Source: an uncultured Campylobacterales bacterium
Lineage (GTDB): Bacteria; Campylobacterota; Campylobacteria; Campylobacterales; CACVAW01
Reading direction: 5' to 3'
Length of the DNA: 36,481 bases
NCBI GenBank assembly: GCA_902727925.1
Contig: CACVAW010000023.1
Span: forward strand, 1 to 36,481
Positions 15,987 to 25,303 of this stretch are shown here, piece after piece. Position 1 is the stretch's first letter. Each line of letters starts with the position of its first letter. A program made the position numbers and the translations under genes. Under the pieces are notes generated by a model. It was not told the origin of the DNA and ran no database searches. It was given only the letters and a program-made list of their open reading frames with translations.

Positions 15987-18191
15987 TTGGAAAATTTAAA
16001 AGAGATTTTGGATAAAAACAAACTTGATGCAGATGATTATAGTCACATAAAAGAGATAATGAAAAGAGAGCCAAATGAGTTAGAACTTGTAATATTTGGT
16101 GCTATGTGGAGTGAACATTGCTCATACAAATCAAGTAAAAAATATCTTAATGGATTTCCAGTAAGTGCGCCTTGGGTTATACAAGGTCCTGGTGAAAATG
16201 CAGGTGTAATTGATATAGGTGATGGTTACGCAGCAGTATTTAAGATGGAGAGTCATAATCATCCAAGTTTTATCGAGCCATATCAAGGTGCTGCAACTGG
16301 TGTAGGTGGAATTCTTCGTGATGTGTTTACTATGGGTGCACGTCCAGTAGCAAATATGAACTCTCTTAGATTTGGTAATATAAATAGAGATGATAAGATA
16401 GGTAAATACCAAAGACATTTAGTAAGAGGTGTAGTCGCTGGAATTGGTGACTATGGTAACTGTATGGGTGTTCCTACGATTGGTGGAGAAACTTCTTTTG
16501 ATGATGCATATAATGGAAATATCCTTGTAAATGCATTTACTCTTGGAGTATGTAAAAGTGATGATATATTCTTAGGTATTGCAGAAGGCATTGGTAACCC
16601 TGTAATATATGTAGGTAGCAAGACAGGTCGTGATGGGCTTGGAGGTGCTGTGATGGCAAGTGATAGCTTTAGTGAAGAGAATAACTCACTTCGTCCAACT
16701 GTTCAAGTTGGTGATCCTTTTGCTGAGAAACTACTTCTTGAAGCTTGTTTAGAGCTGTTTAAGACTGATTACATAGTAGGTATCCAAGATATGGGTGCAG
16801 CAGGACTTACAAGCAGTTCATTTGAAATGGCAAGTAGAAGTGGAAGTGGTATGAAAATGCACTTAGATTCAGTACCAGCTCGTGAAGAAAACATGAAACC
16901 ATTTGAGTTTATGTTAAGTGAATCACAAGAAAGAATGCTTATTTGTGCTAAAAAAGGCTATGAAGATAAAGTACTTGCAATATTCCACAAGTATGACCTT
17001 GATGCTGAAATAATAGGTGAAGTTACAGATACTGGTAATATGGAACTTTTATGGAATAATGAATTAATAGCTGATATTCCAGTAGATCCAATAGCTGAAG
17101 AAGCGCCAATACTTGATCGTCCAATAGCAGAACCTAAATATCTAGAAAAGACAAGAGTATTTGATATAGATAGCTTAAAAAGAGTTTCAAATAAAGAGGC
17201 GTTTGAGACACTAATAAAATCAGTTGAAGTAGTAGACAAAGCTTGGATATATGAGCAATATGACTCAATGGTTCAAACTAATACTATAAAAGGTCCAGGA
17301 TCACTTGATGGCTCAAGTATAAGAGTCAAAGAAAATGGTGTAGGACTTTCAATGAGTAGTGATTGTAATCCTAGATATTGTTTTATAGATCCTAAAGGCG
17401 GCGCTGCAGCTGCAGTAATTGAAAGTGCAAGAAATGTAGCTATGAGTGGAGCGGTTCCAAAAGCAATTACAGATTGTCTTAACTTTGGTAGTCCTAAAAA
17501 TCCAGAAGTGATGTGGCAGTTTAAAGAGAGTTGTTCTGGAATTAAAGAAGCTTGTTTAAAGCTTGATACTCCAGTAGTTAGTGGTAATGTATCTTTTTAT
17601 AATGAAACTGAAGGTGAAAACGTATATCCAACTCCAGCTATCGTAATGGTAGGTGTAAATAAAGATGCTACAAAGACTCTTCCTTCTTATTTTCAAAAAG
17701 ACGGTAGTAGCTTATATCTTCTTGGCGAAACTAAAAGTGAATTTGGTGGAAGCTTGTATTTAAAAGAAATTTATAACGAAGTTGCAGGTGTATTACCTAA
17801 GATTGACTATGACGCAGAGCTTAAACTCTGGGAAGTAGTAAGAAAAGCCAATGAAAAAGGCATAATAAAATGCGCTAAAGATGTTAATGTTGGTGGAATA
17901 GTTACAGCTCTATATAAAATGAGCGTAAAATCATCTAAGGGTGTAGATGTGAATATAGCTTTAGATAATGATAAAGATATCTTTAGTGAGAGTTTTGCTA
18001 GAGCGATAGTTGAAATTGAAAATGAATCTTTGTTTGAAGAGCTTTGCCGAGAAATTGGTATAAAATATACTAAAATAGGGACTACTTTAAAAGAAAATAG
18101 TTTTAAAGTAAATGATATTAACTCAGATTTAGACACTCTTAAAAATGTTTATTTTGATAGCTTTGCTCGAGTTGTGGAACAAGATATATAA
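15987..18191 (+). CDS. purL: Phosphoribosylformylglycinamidine synthase subunit PurL (small type)
   Basis: PurL is the synthetase subunit of FGAM synthase, converting FGAR to FGAM with ATP and ammonia from PurQ. The 734 residues fit the small PurL, which works with separate PurS and PurQ; neither is in the window. Blocks seen include [19 protein letters not shown] (near 35), [28 protein letters not shown] (about 90-115), [25 protein letters not shown] and [35 protein letters not shown] use TTG at 15987 as start because AGGAGA lies at 15975-15980 with 6-base spacing, and no earlier in-frame ATG exists. Confidence 0.95.
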   Translation: MENLKEILDKNKLDADDYSHIKEIMKREPNELELVIFGAMWSEHCSYKSSKKYLNGFPVSAPWVIQGPGENAGVIDIGDGYAAVFKMESHNHPSFIEPYQGAATGVGGILRDVFTMGARPVANMNSLRFGNINRDDKIGKYQRHLVRGVVAGIGDYGNCMGVPTIGGETSFDDAYNGNILVNAFTLGVCKSDDIFLGIAEGIGNPVIYVGSKTGRDGLGGAVMASDSFSEENNSLRPTVQVGDPFAEKLLLEACLELFKTDYIVGIQDMGAAGLTSSSFEMASRSGSGMKMHLDSVPAREENMKPFEFMLSESQERMLICAKKGYEDKVLAIFHKYDLDAEIIGEVTDTGNMELLWNNELIADIPVDPIAEEAPILDRPIAEPKYLEKTRVFDIDSLKRVSNKEAFETLIKSVEVVDKAWIYEQYDSMVQTNTIKGPGSLDGSSIRVKENGVGLSMSSDCNPRYCFIDPKGGAAAAVIESARNVAMSGAVPKAITDCLNFGSPKNPEVMWQFKESCSGIKEACLKLDTPVVSGNVSFYNETEGENVYPTPAIVMVGVNKDATKTLPSYFQKDGSSLYLLGETKSEFGGSLYLKEIYNEVAGVLPKIDYDAELKLWEVVRKANEKGIIKCAKDVNVGGIVTALYKMSVKSSKGVDVNIALDNDKDIFSESFARAIVEIENESLFEELCREIGIKYTKIGTTLKENSFKVNDINSDLDTLKNVYFDSFARVVEQDI

Positions 18192-18213
18192 ATGATACTT
18201 TTGTAGTAATCAT
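18192..18213 (+). other. Small hairpin directly after purL
   Basis: ATGATACT (18192-18199) pairs with AGT-A-ATCAT (18205-18213) with one bulged A and a 5-base loop. It begins at the base after the purL stop. It is not followed by a T-run. It may serve as an mRNA 3' end protector or be chance. Confidence 0.3.
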
Positions 18214-18230
18214 ATGCAAAAATGTACTAA

Positions 18231-18260
18231 TAAGACCTCTATAAATATTAAGAGGTCTTA
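18231..18260 (+). promoter_or_regulatory. 10-bp hairpin sequestering the ftsW ribosome binding site
   Basis: TAAGACCTCT (18231-18240) is perfectly complementary to AGAGGTCTTA (18251-18260), with an AT-only 10-base loop. The AGAGG at 18251-18255 is the only Shine-Dalgarno candidate for the ftsW ATG at 18263 (7-base spacing), so it would be buried in the stem. No T-run follows, which argues against a terminator. A translational switch or RNA thermometer is a reasonable inference. Confidence 0.6.
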
Positions 18261-18262
18261 AT

Positions 18263-19441
18263 ATGGATAAATACCTTTTTTATAGTGTATGTTTTTTGAT
18301 TGGAGTAGGGATAGTTTTTTCTTACTCCTTATCTACTTATACGGTATTGTATTTCGGATACTCAGACTTTCATTTTTTTGCTAGACAAGCTATTGTTGGT
18401 ATTTTATGTATTGGTATGATTTTTTCGTTTTCGTTTTTTAATCCTGATAGACATCTTCATATTTTGGGTATTTCTATATTTATATTTTCACTTTTTTTGA
18501 TGAGTATCATGCATTTTTTACCTGAAAGTATGGTGACAAGTGCTGGGGGTGCGAGAAGATGGATCAGGCTTCCTGGCTTCTCACTTGCTCCTGTTGAATT
18601 TTTCAAAGTTGGGTTTATATATTTTCTTGCATGGAGTTTCAATAGAAAGCTTGGTCATAAAAAAAGAAAAGTATTAGAAGAATTTAAAGTACTATTTCCA
18701 TATTTTGCTATTTTTATACTTATTATTTATTTGATTGCTATTATGCAAAATGATTTAGGTCAGATAGTGGTACTTGCTTTTACTTTTGCTTTTATGGCTC
18801 TTTTTGCTGGAGCAAGTGCTAAGTTTTTTGCTTTGCTTACTTCAGGTATTGTTAGTGTAGCTATGCTGTTTATTTTCACATCTCCACATAGAATACTTAG
18901 AATAAAAAGTTGGTGGTCAAATATCCAAGATATGGTTCTTAGTGTATTACCTGAGAGTTTTAGTACGATTTTAAGAGTTGAAAATCTTGTTGAACCTTAT
19001 CAGATATCACATTCTTTGAATGCTATTCATAATGGAGGGATATTTGGTCAAGGTCTTGGTAACGGTATATTTAAGCTTGGATATTTAAGTGAGGTTCATA
19101 CAGACTTTGTATTAGCTGGAATTGCAGAAGAATTAGGTTTAATAAGTCTTGTTTTTATAACTAGTATAGTATTTTTTGTGATATATAGAATACTTAGAAT
19201 TGCAAATAGAATAGAGAATAGAGTTTTTTATCTTTTTAGCTTTGGTATAGGTTCAATGCTCGGATTCTCATTTTTGATGAATGCGTATGGGATTACATCT
19301 ATAACCCCTATAAAAGGTATAGCCGTACCTTTTCTTAGCTATGGGGGAAGTTCTCTAATTGCTAGTTCATTAGCAATAGGGTTAGTAATTATGATTTCGA
19401 AAAAGACTTCAAAAAATTTTAAAAAACTAGGAAAAAATTGA
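18263..19441 (+). CDS. ftsW: Peptidoglycan glycosyltransferase FtsW (SEDS family)
   Basis: This 392-residue membrane protein has about ten helices of the SEDS family, which polymerises glycan strands from lipid II, here most likely at the division septum. Family blocks are GGARRWIRLPGFSLAPVEFFKVG (about 93-116), MQNDLGQIVVL (the QPDLG motif with N for P), GLGNGIFKLGYLSEVHTDFVLAGIAEELG (about 270-298) and PIKGIAVPFLSYGGSSLI near the end. EVHTDFVLAGIAEELG favours FtsW over RodA. No cell-division genes are adjacent; purL precedes it. Translation is probably limited by the hairpin that covers its ribosome site. Confidence 0.92.
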   Translation: MDKYLFYSVCFLIGVGIVFSYSLSTYTVLYFGYSDFHFFARQAIVGILCIGMIFSFSFFNPDRHLHILGISIFIFSLFLMSIMHFLPESMVTSAGGARRWIRLPGFSLAPVEFFKVGFIYFLAWSFNRKLGHKKRKVLEEFKVLFPYFAIFILIIYLIAIMQNDLGQIVVLAFTFAFMALFAGASAKFFALLTSGIVSVAMLFIFTSPHRILRIKSWWSNIQDMVLSVLPESFSTILRVENLVEPYQISHSLNAIHNGGIFGQGLGNGIFKLGYLSEVHTDFVLAGIAEELGLISLVFITSIVFFVIYRILRIANRIENRVFYLFSFGIGSMLGFSFLMNAYGITSITPIKGIAVPFLSYGGSSLIASSLAIGLVIMISKKTSKNFKKLGKN

Positions 19442-19702
19442 ATGAAAAAATTTAAATTTATTTACAAGTCATTACTTTATTTAGTTACTTTTGTATCTAT
19501 TTGTGTTTGTGTATATTTAATTTATAATATGATTATTGAAATGATTATTGATCCACGGATTGGTCTTTATTCTTTAATCTATGGTAGTGGTTTTATCATA
19601 ATATTATTGATACTGATTTTATTTTTGCTTTATGTATTTAAGGAAATATTAAACCGCGAAGAGAATCGAAGCGGAGATGAGGAAGTGTTTAAAGAAGATT
19701 AG
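19442..19702 (+). CDS. Small two-helix membrane protein of unknown function
   Basis: The 86-residue protein begins at the base after the ftsW stop (TGAATG), so it is translated by coupling. It has two hydrophobic helices (about 8-32 and 42-66) joined by a short loop with DPRIGLYS, and a charged C-terminal tail (REENRSGDEEVFKED). I recognise no family motif. The link to ftsW may be functional or merely positional. The -10 box of the rplU promoter lies right after its stop. Confidence 0.75.
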   Translation: MKKFKFIYKSLLYLVTFVSICVCVYLIYNMIIEMIIDPRIGLYSLIYGSGFIIILLILILFLLYVFKEILNREENRSGDEEVFKED

Positions 19703-19703
19703 G

Positions 19704-19709
19704 TATAAT
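19704..19709 (+). promoter_or_regulatory. -10 box of the rplU-rpmA promoter
   Basis: A perfect TATAAT sits one base past the stop of the small membrane protein, 36 bases before the rplU start. No -35 is evident. Transcription would start near 19716, giving a leader of about 24 bases containing AAGGA (19729-19733). Confidence 0.55.
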
Positions 19710-19739
19710 CTGCGCTCCAAAATTTAATAAGGATAGACA

Positions 19740-20048
19740 ATGTACGCTATTATCAAAAATGGTTCCAAGCAGTATAAAGTTCAAGAAGGTGATTTTTTAA
19801 AATTAGACAATCTTGGCGCTGAACCAAAAGAAACTATTGTGGTTTCTGAAGTACTTGCATTAAACAATGGTAATTTAACTATTGGTACTCCATATGTAGA
19901 GGGTGCTAAGGTTGAATTAGAAGTTGTAGCAAATGCAAAAGACAAGAAAATCGTTATCTTCAAGAAAAGAAGAAGAAAAGACTCTAAGTTGAAAAAAGGG
20001 TTTAGAAGAACTTACACACAAGTAAGAGTTAAAAGCATAACAGCTTAA
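19740..20048 (+). CDS. rplU: 50S ribosomal protein L21
   Basis: The 102-residue protein starts [23 protein letters not shown] and contains [32 protein letters not shown], the conserved RNA-binding stretch of L21. Length is exactly as usual. An AAGGA ribosome site precedes the ATG. rpmA follows after 20 bases, the standard L21-L27 pair. Confidence 0.98.
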   Translation: MYAIIKNGSKQYKVQEGDFLKLDNLGAEPKETIVVSEVLALNNGNLTIGTPYVEGAKVELEVVANAKDKKIVIFKKRRRKDSKLKKGFRRTYTQVRVKSITA

Positions 20049-20068
20049 TCTATTATAAAGGATTTTAA

Positions 20069-20323
20069 ATGGCACATAAGAAAGGTCAAGGTAGTACACA
20101 GAATAATAGAGACTCTGCGGGTAGAAGACTTGGTGTAAAAAAGTTTGGTGGCGAATTCGTAAGAGCAGGTAATATAATAATAAGACAGCGTGGAACAAAA
20201 GTTCATCCTGGTGAAAATGTAGGTATGGGTAAAGATCATACTATCTTTGCATTAGTTGATGGAAACGTTGAATTTCAAATTAAAAATAAAAAAAGAAAAA
20301 AGGTAACTGTAATACCTTTATAA
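20069..20323 (+). CDS. rpmA: 50S ribosomal protein L27
   Basis: The 84-residue protein starts [31 protein letters not shown], the N-terminal arm that reaches the peptidyl transferase centre, and has the [27 protein letters not shown] block. The N terminus has no Firmicutes-type cleavable extension. In many bacteria obg follows the L21-L27 pair; here a methyltransferase gene follows after 2 bases. Confidence 0.98.
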   Translation: MAHKKGQGSTQNNRDSAGRRLGVKKFGGEFVRAGNIIIRQRGTKVHPGENVGMGKDHTIFALVDGNVEFQIKNKKRKKVTVIPL

Positions 20324-20325
20324 AA

Positions 20326-21009
20326 ATGGTTTTTTATCAAAAGAAAGATGGGTATTGCTATAATAGTGATACCCTTTTTTTGTATGATTTTATAAGTTCA
20401 TTTAATCCACAAAATAATCTTCTTGATATAGGAAGTGGATGTGGAATATTAGGACTTCTTCTTAAAAATAAATTCAATATTAATCTTGATCAAATAGACA
20501 TCCAAGAAGAAAATATTAATCTAAATAAAAAAAATGCAAATATAAATAATCTTGAATCAAATATATATTTTAATGACTTTTCTAAATATAAGACTTCAAT
20601 CAAATATGACTTTATAGTTTCAAATCCACCTTATTATGAAAGTAGTATAAAAAGTCAAAATTCACATTTAGCGATTAGTAGATATAATGAATACTTGAAC
20701 CTCGAAGATTTGATAAAGCATTCAAATACATTACTTAAGCCCTCAGGTGAATTTATTTTTTGTTATGATGCGAGGCTTTTTGATAAAGTTGTAAATGTCT
20801 TAACAAAATACAAATTGAATATTTGTGATATTAAATTTGTACATCCGACATCTGAAAAAAAAGCAAAACTTGTATTAATAAGATCGAAAAAGAGTTCACA
20901 TTCTATAATGAATGTACATCCATCTCTTATAGCTACTAACGGTAATATTAATTCTATTCAAGCTCAAAAAATATTCAATGAAGTTAAGCTAGATAGTATC
21001 AAAATATAG
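20326..21009 (+). CDS. TrmN6-like tRNA1(Val) adenine-N6-methyltransferase
   Basis: This 227-residue SAM-dependent methyltransferase has motif I LLDIGSGCGILGLLL (about 25-39) and the N6-adenine/glutamine-type catalytic motif FIVSNPPYYESS (about 102-113). YNEYLNLEDLIKHSNTLLKPSGEFIFCY and the starting YQKKDGYCYNSDTLFLYDFI match the YfiC/TrmN6 group, which methylates A37 of tRNA1(Val). Related NPPY enzymes modify other RNAs or protein glutamines, so the substrate is inferred. It begins 2 bases after rpmA and is probably translated from the same mRNA. Confidence 0.82.
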   Translation: MVFYQKKDGYCYNSDTLFLYDFISSFNPQNNLLDIGSGCGILGLLLKNKFNINLDQIDIQEENINLNKKNANINNLESNIYFNDFSKYKTSIKYDFIVSNPPYYESSIKSQNSHLAISRYNEYLNLEDLIKHSNTLLKPSGEFIFCYDARLFDKVVNVLTKYKLNICDIKFVHPTSEKKAKLVLIRSKKSSHSIMNVHPSLIATNGNINSIQAQKIFNEVKLDSIKI

Positions 21010-21077
21010 TGAGGATTAATTTGTATTTAATCAAATTTTAAGTACCCTTTTAATCTAGTAAAAATTAAGGTTTATTT

Positions 21078-22112
21078 ATGTCGGAAAATACAGTAAAAAA
21101 GAAAAAAATCTATAATCCACAATCAAATGAACATGTAAATGATAGAAAAATTTTTGGTGGTAGCCCAACAGGAATATTTGAACTTAACAATATAAAATAC
21201 AAATGGGCATATACCCTTTGGGAACATATGCTAAATAATACATGGTTTCCAAAAGAAGTAGATATGACTAATGATGCTAAAGAGTATAAGAAACTTAGTA
21301 TTGCTGAAAAAAATGCTTATGATAAAGCATTGTCTCAACTTATTTTTATGGATAGTTTACAAACAAATAATTTAGTAGATAATATAAATCCATACATAAC
21401 TTCACCTGAAATAAATTTAATACTTGTACGTCAAGCTTTTGAAGAAGCACTTCATGCACAGAGCTACGCTGTAATGGTAGATAGTATATCTCAAAATACA
21501 AACGAAATATATAATATGTGGAGACAAGATGAAAAACTAAAAGCAAAAAATGACTATATTGCTAGTGTTTATGAAGAGCTTAATACCGATCCAACTGATA
21601 CAAGTATGTTAAAAGCTATGTTTGCGAATCAGATTCTTGAAGGTATATATTTTTATAGTGGGTTTACATTCTTTTATACGCTTGCACGTAGTGGTAAGAT
21701 GCTTGGGTCTGCTCAGATGATTAGATTCATTCAAAGAGATGAGATTACACACTTATCACTTTTCCAAAATATGATTAATACTCTTAGAAAAGAGAGACCT
21801 GAATTATTCACACAAGAGCTTATTGATGATGTTTATAAGATGTTTGATGAAGCTGTAAAGCTCGAAGTTGAATGGGGTAAGTATATAACTAGCAATCAGA
21901 TTTTGGGTCTTACTGGAGATATAATAGAACAATATATCAAACATTTAGCAGATAAGCGTCTAAGAGCTGTTGGTATGAACAAACTTTATAATGTTGAACA
22001 TCCAATCAAATGGGTTGATAATTTTGCAAAATTTAATGATCAAAAAACAAACTTCTTTGAAGGTAATGTGACAAACTACTCAAAAGGTAGTTTGTCAATG
22101 GATGATTTCTAA
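21078..22112 (+). CDS. nrdB: Class I ribonucleotide reductase beta subunit
   Basis: The 344-residue protein houses the di-iron/tyrosyl radical cofactor that starts reduction of ribonucleotides by the NrdA subunit (not in the window). All ligands can be read: D92, E123, H126, E188, E222 and H225. The radical tyrosine Y130 sits four residues after H126, with spacings identical to E. coli R2. It is thus the tyrosine type, not the phenylalanine type of class Ic. The C-terminal SLSMDDF tail would dock to NrdA. The oxygen-requiring enzyme fits a microaerobic or aerobic lifestyle. The 68-base gap upstream holds no clear promoter. Confidence 0.95.
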   Translation: MSENTVKKKKIYNPQSNEHVNDRKIFGGSPTGIFELNNIKYKWAYTLWEHMLNNTWFPKEVDMTNDAKEYKKLSIAEKNAYDKALSQLIFMDSLQTNNLVDNINPYITSPEINLILVRQAFEEALHAQSYAVMVDSISQNTNEIYNMWRQDEKLKAKNDYIASVYEELNTDPTDTSMLKAMFANQILEGIYFYSGFTFFYTLARSGKMLGSAQMIRFIQRDEITHLSLFQNMINTLRKERPELFTQELIDDVYKMFDEAVKLEVEWGKYITSNQILGLTGDIIEQYIKHLADKRLRAVGMNKLYNVEHPIKWVDNFAKFNDQKTNFFEGNVTNYSKGSLSMDDF

Positions 22113-22128
22113 AAAAAGTTAAGTTTTT

Positions 22129-23904
22129 ATGGATAATTTTGCTTTTTTAAATCCCTATTTTTTATTTGCTATTTTTGGAATAGTCTTAGTATTATTTAGG
22201 TCCAAATCAACACAAAATCTTTCTAAGTATTTTTCAAAACAAGTTTTGTCAAAAATATATATGGGAAGTGACTCAAAGATTAATAAGAATATCTTTCTTT
22301 TTTTATCACTATTATTTATTATGTTAGCACTTGCTCGTCCAGTAATCAATAATGGTGAAACAAAAATATCAAGTGAATTAACACCCTTAGTTGTAGGCTT
22401 TGATTTGTCTAAATCTATGAATGTAGATGATTTATACCCTAGTAGAATTGAAAGTGCTAAAAATAAATTTTTAAAATTACTTCAAGATAAAATTAACTTT
22501 AAAATAGCTCTTATTGGGTTTGCTAGTGAAAGTTTTTTAATTTCACCATTAAGTGAAGATTCAGATGCTATTAAATATTTTGTAGAGAACCTTAGTAGCG
22601 AATATATATCTTTGGGTGGAACAGATATTCTCAATGCTTTAATACATACAAATAAACTTATAAAATCTAATAATAAAAATTTATTGCTTTATACCGATGG
22701 TGGAGAAAAAACAGATTTTTCTAAAGAGATAAAATATGCTAAGAAAAATGGTATAAAAGTATATGTGTATATGACAGCATCTTTAAAAGGTGGTGTTATA
22801 AAAGAGAATAAAAAGATAATTAAAGACAGACAAAATAATATTGTAATATCTAGAAAAAATGAAAATATCAAAGAGCTTGCAATTCAAACTGGTGGAAAAT
22901 ATTTTGAATATAAAATCTCAAATGATGCAAGAGAGTTACTATCTAGTATTAAAACTGAAAGTAAAAGTAAATATATAAAAACAATAAAAAACAATAAAGA
23001 GCTTTTTTATTATCCTCTTATCTTGTCTATTATATTTTTGTTTTTATATATGTTTACTTTTAGAAAATCTCTTAATGTCTCTTATATTTTTGTATTATTT
23101 TTGATTCTGCCTAAGAACCTTGATGCTGGTATTCTTGATTTTTGGCAAGAAAATAGAGCTAATAATAGTTATCAAGCTAAAGACTTTAATAAGTCGCTAG
23201 AATATTTTAATAAAATTGAAAAAAAATCAGGTGAATTAGAATTTAACAAAGCAAGTTTATATTATCAAAAGCAAGATTTTGATAAAGCTATAAATATATA
23301 TGAAGATATAAACTTTACTAGTGATGAAAAAAACTCTTTAAAATATTTTAAATTAGGTAATAGTTATTTTAAATCAAACAATTTAGAAAAGGCAAAGCTT
23401 AGTTTTGAAAAATCTTTAGAGTTAAAAGAGAATAATAAAACAAGAAAAAATCTTGCATTAACAAAAAAATTATTAGAACAAAAAGAGAAAAAAGACAAAG
23501 ACAAAAAAGAGAACCAAAAAAAATCTCAAAAAAATGATGATAAAAAGAATGAAAATAAAGATAGTAAATCTGATAAAAATAAAGAGAATAACTCAAAAAA
23601 GAGTGAGCAAAAAGAAAATAATAAAAAAGAATCTGAAAAATCTAAACAAGATAATGAATCTAAAGAGCAAAATGAATCAAAGAAAAATTCTAACAAAGAA
23701 TCTAATAGTACAAAAAGTGAAAATAGTAAAAAAGATACGAATGAAAGTAATAATAACTATAAATCAAACCTAGAACAATATAACCAAGAGTATATAAGTA
23801 AAGAAGAAGAACAAAAATGGGATAAGTTACTTGAAAATGGCAATAAAATATTAATGTATCCAAACAAATCAGGAAAGGGTAGTTATGAAAAAAATCTTTG
23901 GTAG
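22129..23904 (+). CDS. BatB/BatC-like fusion: VWA domain plus TPR protein
   Basis: This 591-residue membrane protein joins what are often two Bat (aerotolerance) proteins. Two N-terminal helices (about 8-24, 54-68) precede a von Willebrand A domain with an intact MIDAS: D92-L-S94-K-S96, T165 in GGTDI, D190 in YTDGGE. Two more helices (295-311, 317-328) follow, then TPR-like repeats (about 345-445, e.g. ALYYQ/KAINIYEDI and KLGNSYFKSNNLEKAKLSFEKSLEL). A roughly 100-residue stretch made almost only of K, E, N, S, D and Q (about 447-550) comes before a short conserved-looking tail. Bat proteins are tied to stress tolerance in Bacteroides and Leptospira, but the mechanism is unclear. It overlaps batD by 20 bases. 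No MoxR or DUF58 partner is in view. Confidence 0.85.
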   Translation: MDNFAFLNPYFLFAIFGIVLVLFRSKSTQNLSKYFSKQVLSKIYMGSDSKINKNIFLFLSLLFIMLALARPVINNGETKISSELTPLVVGFDLSKSMNVDDLYPSRIESAKNKFLKLLQDKINFKIALIGFASESFLISPLSEDSDAIKYFVENLSSEYISLGGTDILNALIHTNKLIKSNNKNLLLYTDGGEKTDFSKEIKYAKKNGIKVYVYMTASLKGGVIKENKKIIKDRQNNIVISRKNENIKELAIQTGGKYFEYKISNDARELLSSIKTESKSKYIKTIKNNKELFYYPLILSIIFLFLYMFTFRKSLNVSYIFVLFLILPKNLDAGILDFWQENRANNSYQAKDFNKSLEYFNKIEKKSGELEFNKASLYYQKQDFDKAINIYEDINFTSDEKNSLKYFKLGNSYFKSNNLEKAKLSFEKSLELKENNKTRKNLALTKKLLEQKEKKDKDKKENQKKSQKNDDKKNENKDSKSDKNKENNSKKSEQKENNKKESEKSKQDNESKEQNESKKNSNKESNSTKSENSKKDTNESNNNYKSNLEQYNQEYISKEEEQKWDKLLENGNKILMYPNKSGKGSYEKNLW

Positions 23905-25303
23905 TTTATTTGTTTTTGGTTGTTTCTTATTTGGAGTGCAAACACAAATAAGTTCTAATAACTTAAATATAGGTGAGACTCTTATTTTCACTATAACTTC
24001 AAATAATGAAGATACAAAATTCCCTGATATTACAGATATTGGGGGCAATCCAGTACTAAGTAATAGAACATCAAAACAGATAAGTAGTATAAACGGTAAA
24101 TATAGTATGAATGTATCCCAAGTATATGTTATAGAACCAAAAGAGTCTTTTGAAATTCCATCTTATACAGTAGAGGTTGACGGTAAAAAAGAGTTCACAA
24201 AAAAAATAAATATAAATGTAAGTAAGCCAAGTAAAAGTGTTAGTGATGAATATTCTCTTGAAATGAGTATTGATAAAAACTCTTCATTTGTGAACGAATC
24301 AGTAGTACTAAATATAGAGTTCAAAATAAATAAATATATAAAAATTCCTAAAATCCAGTTAGAGAAACTAAACTTGGGAGATTTTTGGGTAGAAGTAATC
24401 GGTGAAACTAGGGAAGAAGAGGGTGATTTTCTTATAACTAATGTAAAATATTTAATATCAGCCAAAAGAGCTGGAAGTCTTGAAATACCATCAGCTGTTA
24501 TAAAGCTAGGTAGTATTGAAGATGATTTTTTTTCTATGTTCTCAAATCAAATCAAATGGAAAAAACTTTATTCAAATAGTCTTTTACTTGATGTTAAGCC
24601 TTTGCCTCAGGGAATTTATCTGTTTGGGGATTTTGATATTAAAGCCAGTGTAGATAAAAATATATTAGAAGAGAATGAAGCCTTAAATTTGACTTTAAAA
24701 GTCTCAGGCAGAGGTAATGTCAATGATATACAAGATTTTGGTTTGGATATAAATAATACAATTATATATACAGATAAAGCTATCAAAAATTCAAAAATTC
24801 AAAATGGAGAATATGAAGGTGCTTTTGTCCAAAAGTTTGCAATACTAGCAAATGAAAATTTTGAAATACCAGGCATAGAGATAAAATATTTTGATGGAGA
24901 AAAAATAGTAACTAAAAAAACAAAACCAATTAAAATATCAGCTAAAAAAATAGATTATAATAAAACTGTCACAGAAACAAAAAATAACACTAAATTGTAC
25001 CAAAAGACAGAAATAGTATACAAAACTAACTATTTTTACATTGCTTTTAGTTTTATATTGGGATTTTTAATATCAGGTATAAGTTTTGTATTGTATCCTC
25101 GTATGAAGTTAAATAAAGATGAAAAATTATATAAAAAGATAAATTCATTTACTAATAATAAAGACCTCTTAAAACAACTTTTTTTATATCCAAAGATATT
25201 TGAGGAAGAAATTTCTAAACTAGAATCAAACATCTACTCAAATACAAAGTATAAAATAGATACTAAAAAAATACGAGATTTAGCTAAAAGGCACGGTATA
25301 TGA
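23885..25303 (+). CDS. BatD-like oxygen tolerance protein
   Basis: The 472-residue protein has an N-terminal signal (MKKIFGSLFVFGCFLFGVQTQ), a long periplasmic part of beta-sandwich repeats (about 25-360) and a single helix near 383-402. A cytoplasmic tail ends in KYKIDTKKIRDLAKRHGI. Blocks such as GETLIFTITSNNED, SFVNESVVLNIEFKINKY, ISAKRAGSLEIPSAVI and LNLTLKVSGRGNVNDI fit BatD (DUF7847-type oxygen tolerance family). It overlaps the VWA-TPR gene by 20 bases and the SulP gene by 4, with an AAAGGG ribosome site. It likely forms a membrane complex with the VWA-TPR protein. Confidence 0.85.
   Translation: MKKIFGSLFVFGCFLFGVQTQISSNNLNIGETLIFTITSNNEDTKFPDITDIGGNPVLSNRTSKQISSINGKYSMNVSQVYVIEPKESFEIPSYTVEVDGKKEFTKKININVSKPSKSVSDEYSLEMSIDKNSSFVNESVVLNIEFKINKYIKIPKIQLEKLNLGDFWVEVIGETREEEGDFLITNVKYLISAKRAGSLEIPSAVIKLGSIEDDFFSMFSNQIKWKKLYSNSLLLDVKPLPQGIYLFGDFDIKASVDKNILEENEALNLTLKVSGRGNVNDIQDFGLDINNTIIYTDKAIKNSKIQNGEYEGAFVQKFAILANENFEIPGIEIKYFDGEKIVTKKTKPIKISAKKIDYNKTVTETKNNTKLYQKTEIVYKTNYFYIAFSFILGFLISGISFVLYPRMKLNKDEKLYKKINSFTNNKDLLKQLFLYPKIFEEEISKLESNIYSNTKYKIDTKKIRDLAKRHGI

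Noticed and set aside
18231-18260. Reading the ftsW-proximal hairpin as a rho-independent terminator of purL
   Set aside because: No T-run follows the 3' arm; the next bases are the ftsW start region.
23534-23773. 79-codon frame within the BatB/BatC-like gene
   Set aside because: It reads the A-rich K/E/N/S tract in another frame and gives an I/K/N-only product.
23460-23780. A-rich tract as a possible frameshift or assembly artefact
   Set aside because: The frame stays open through it and the C-terminal tail after the tract continues in frame into a normal overlap with batD.
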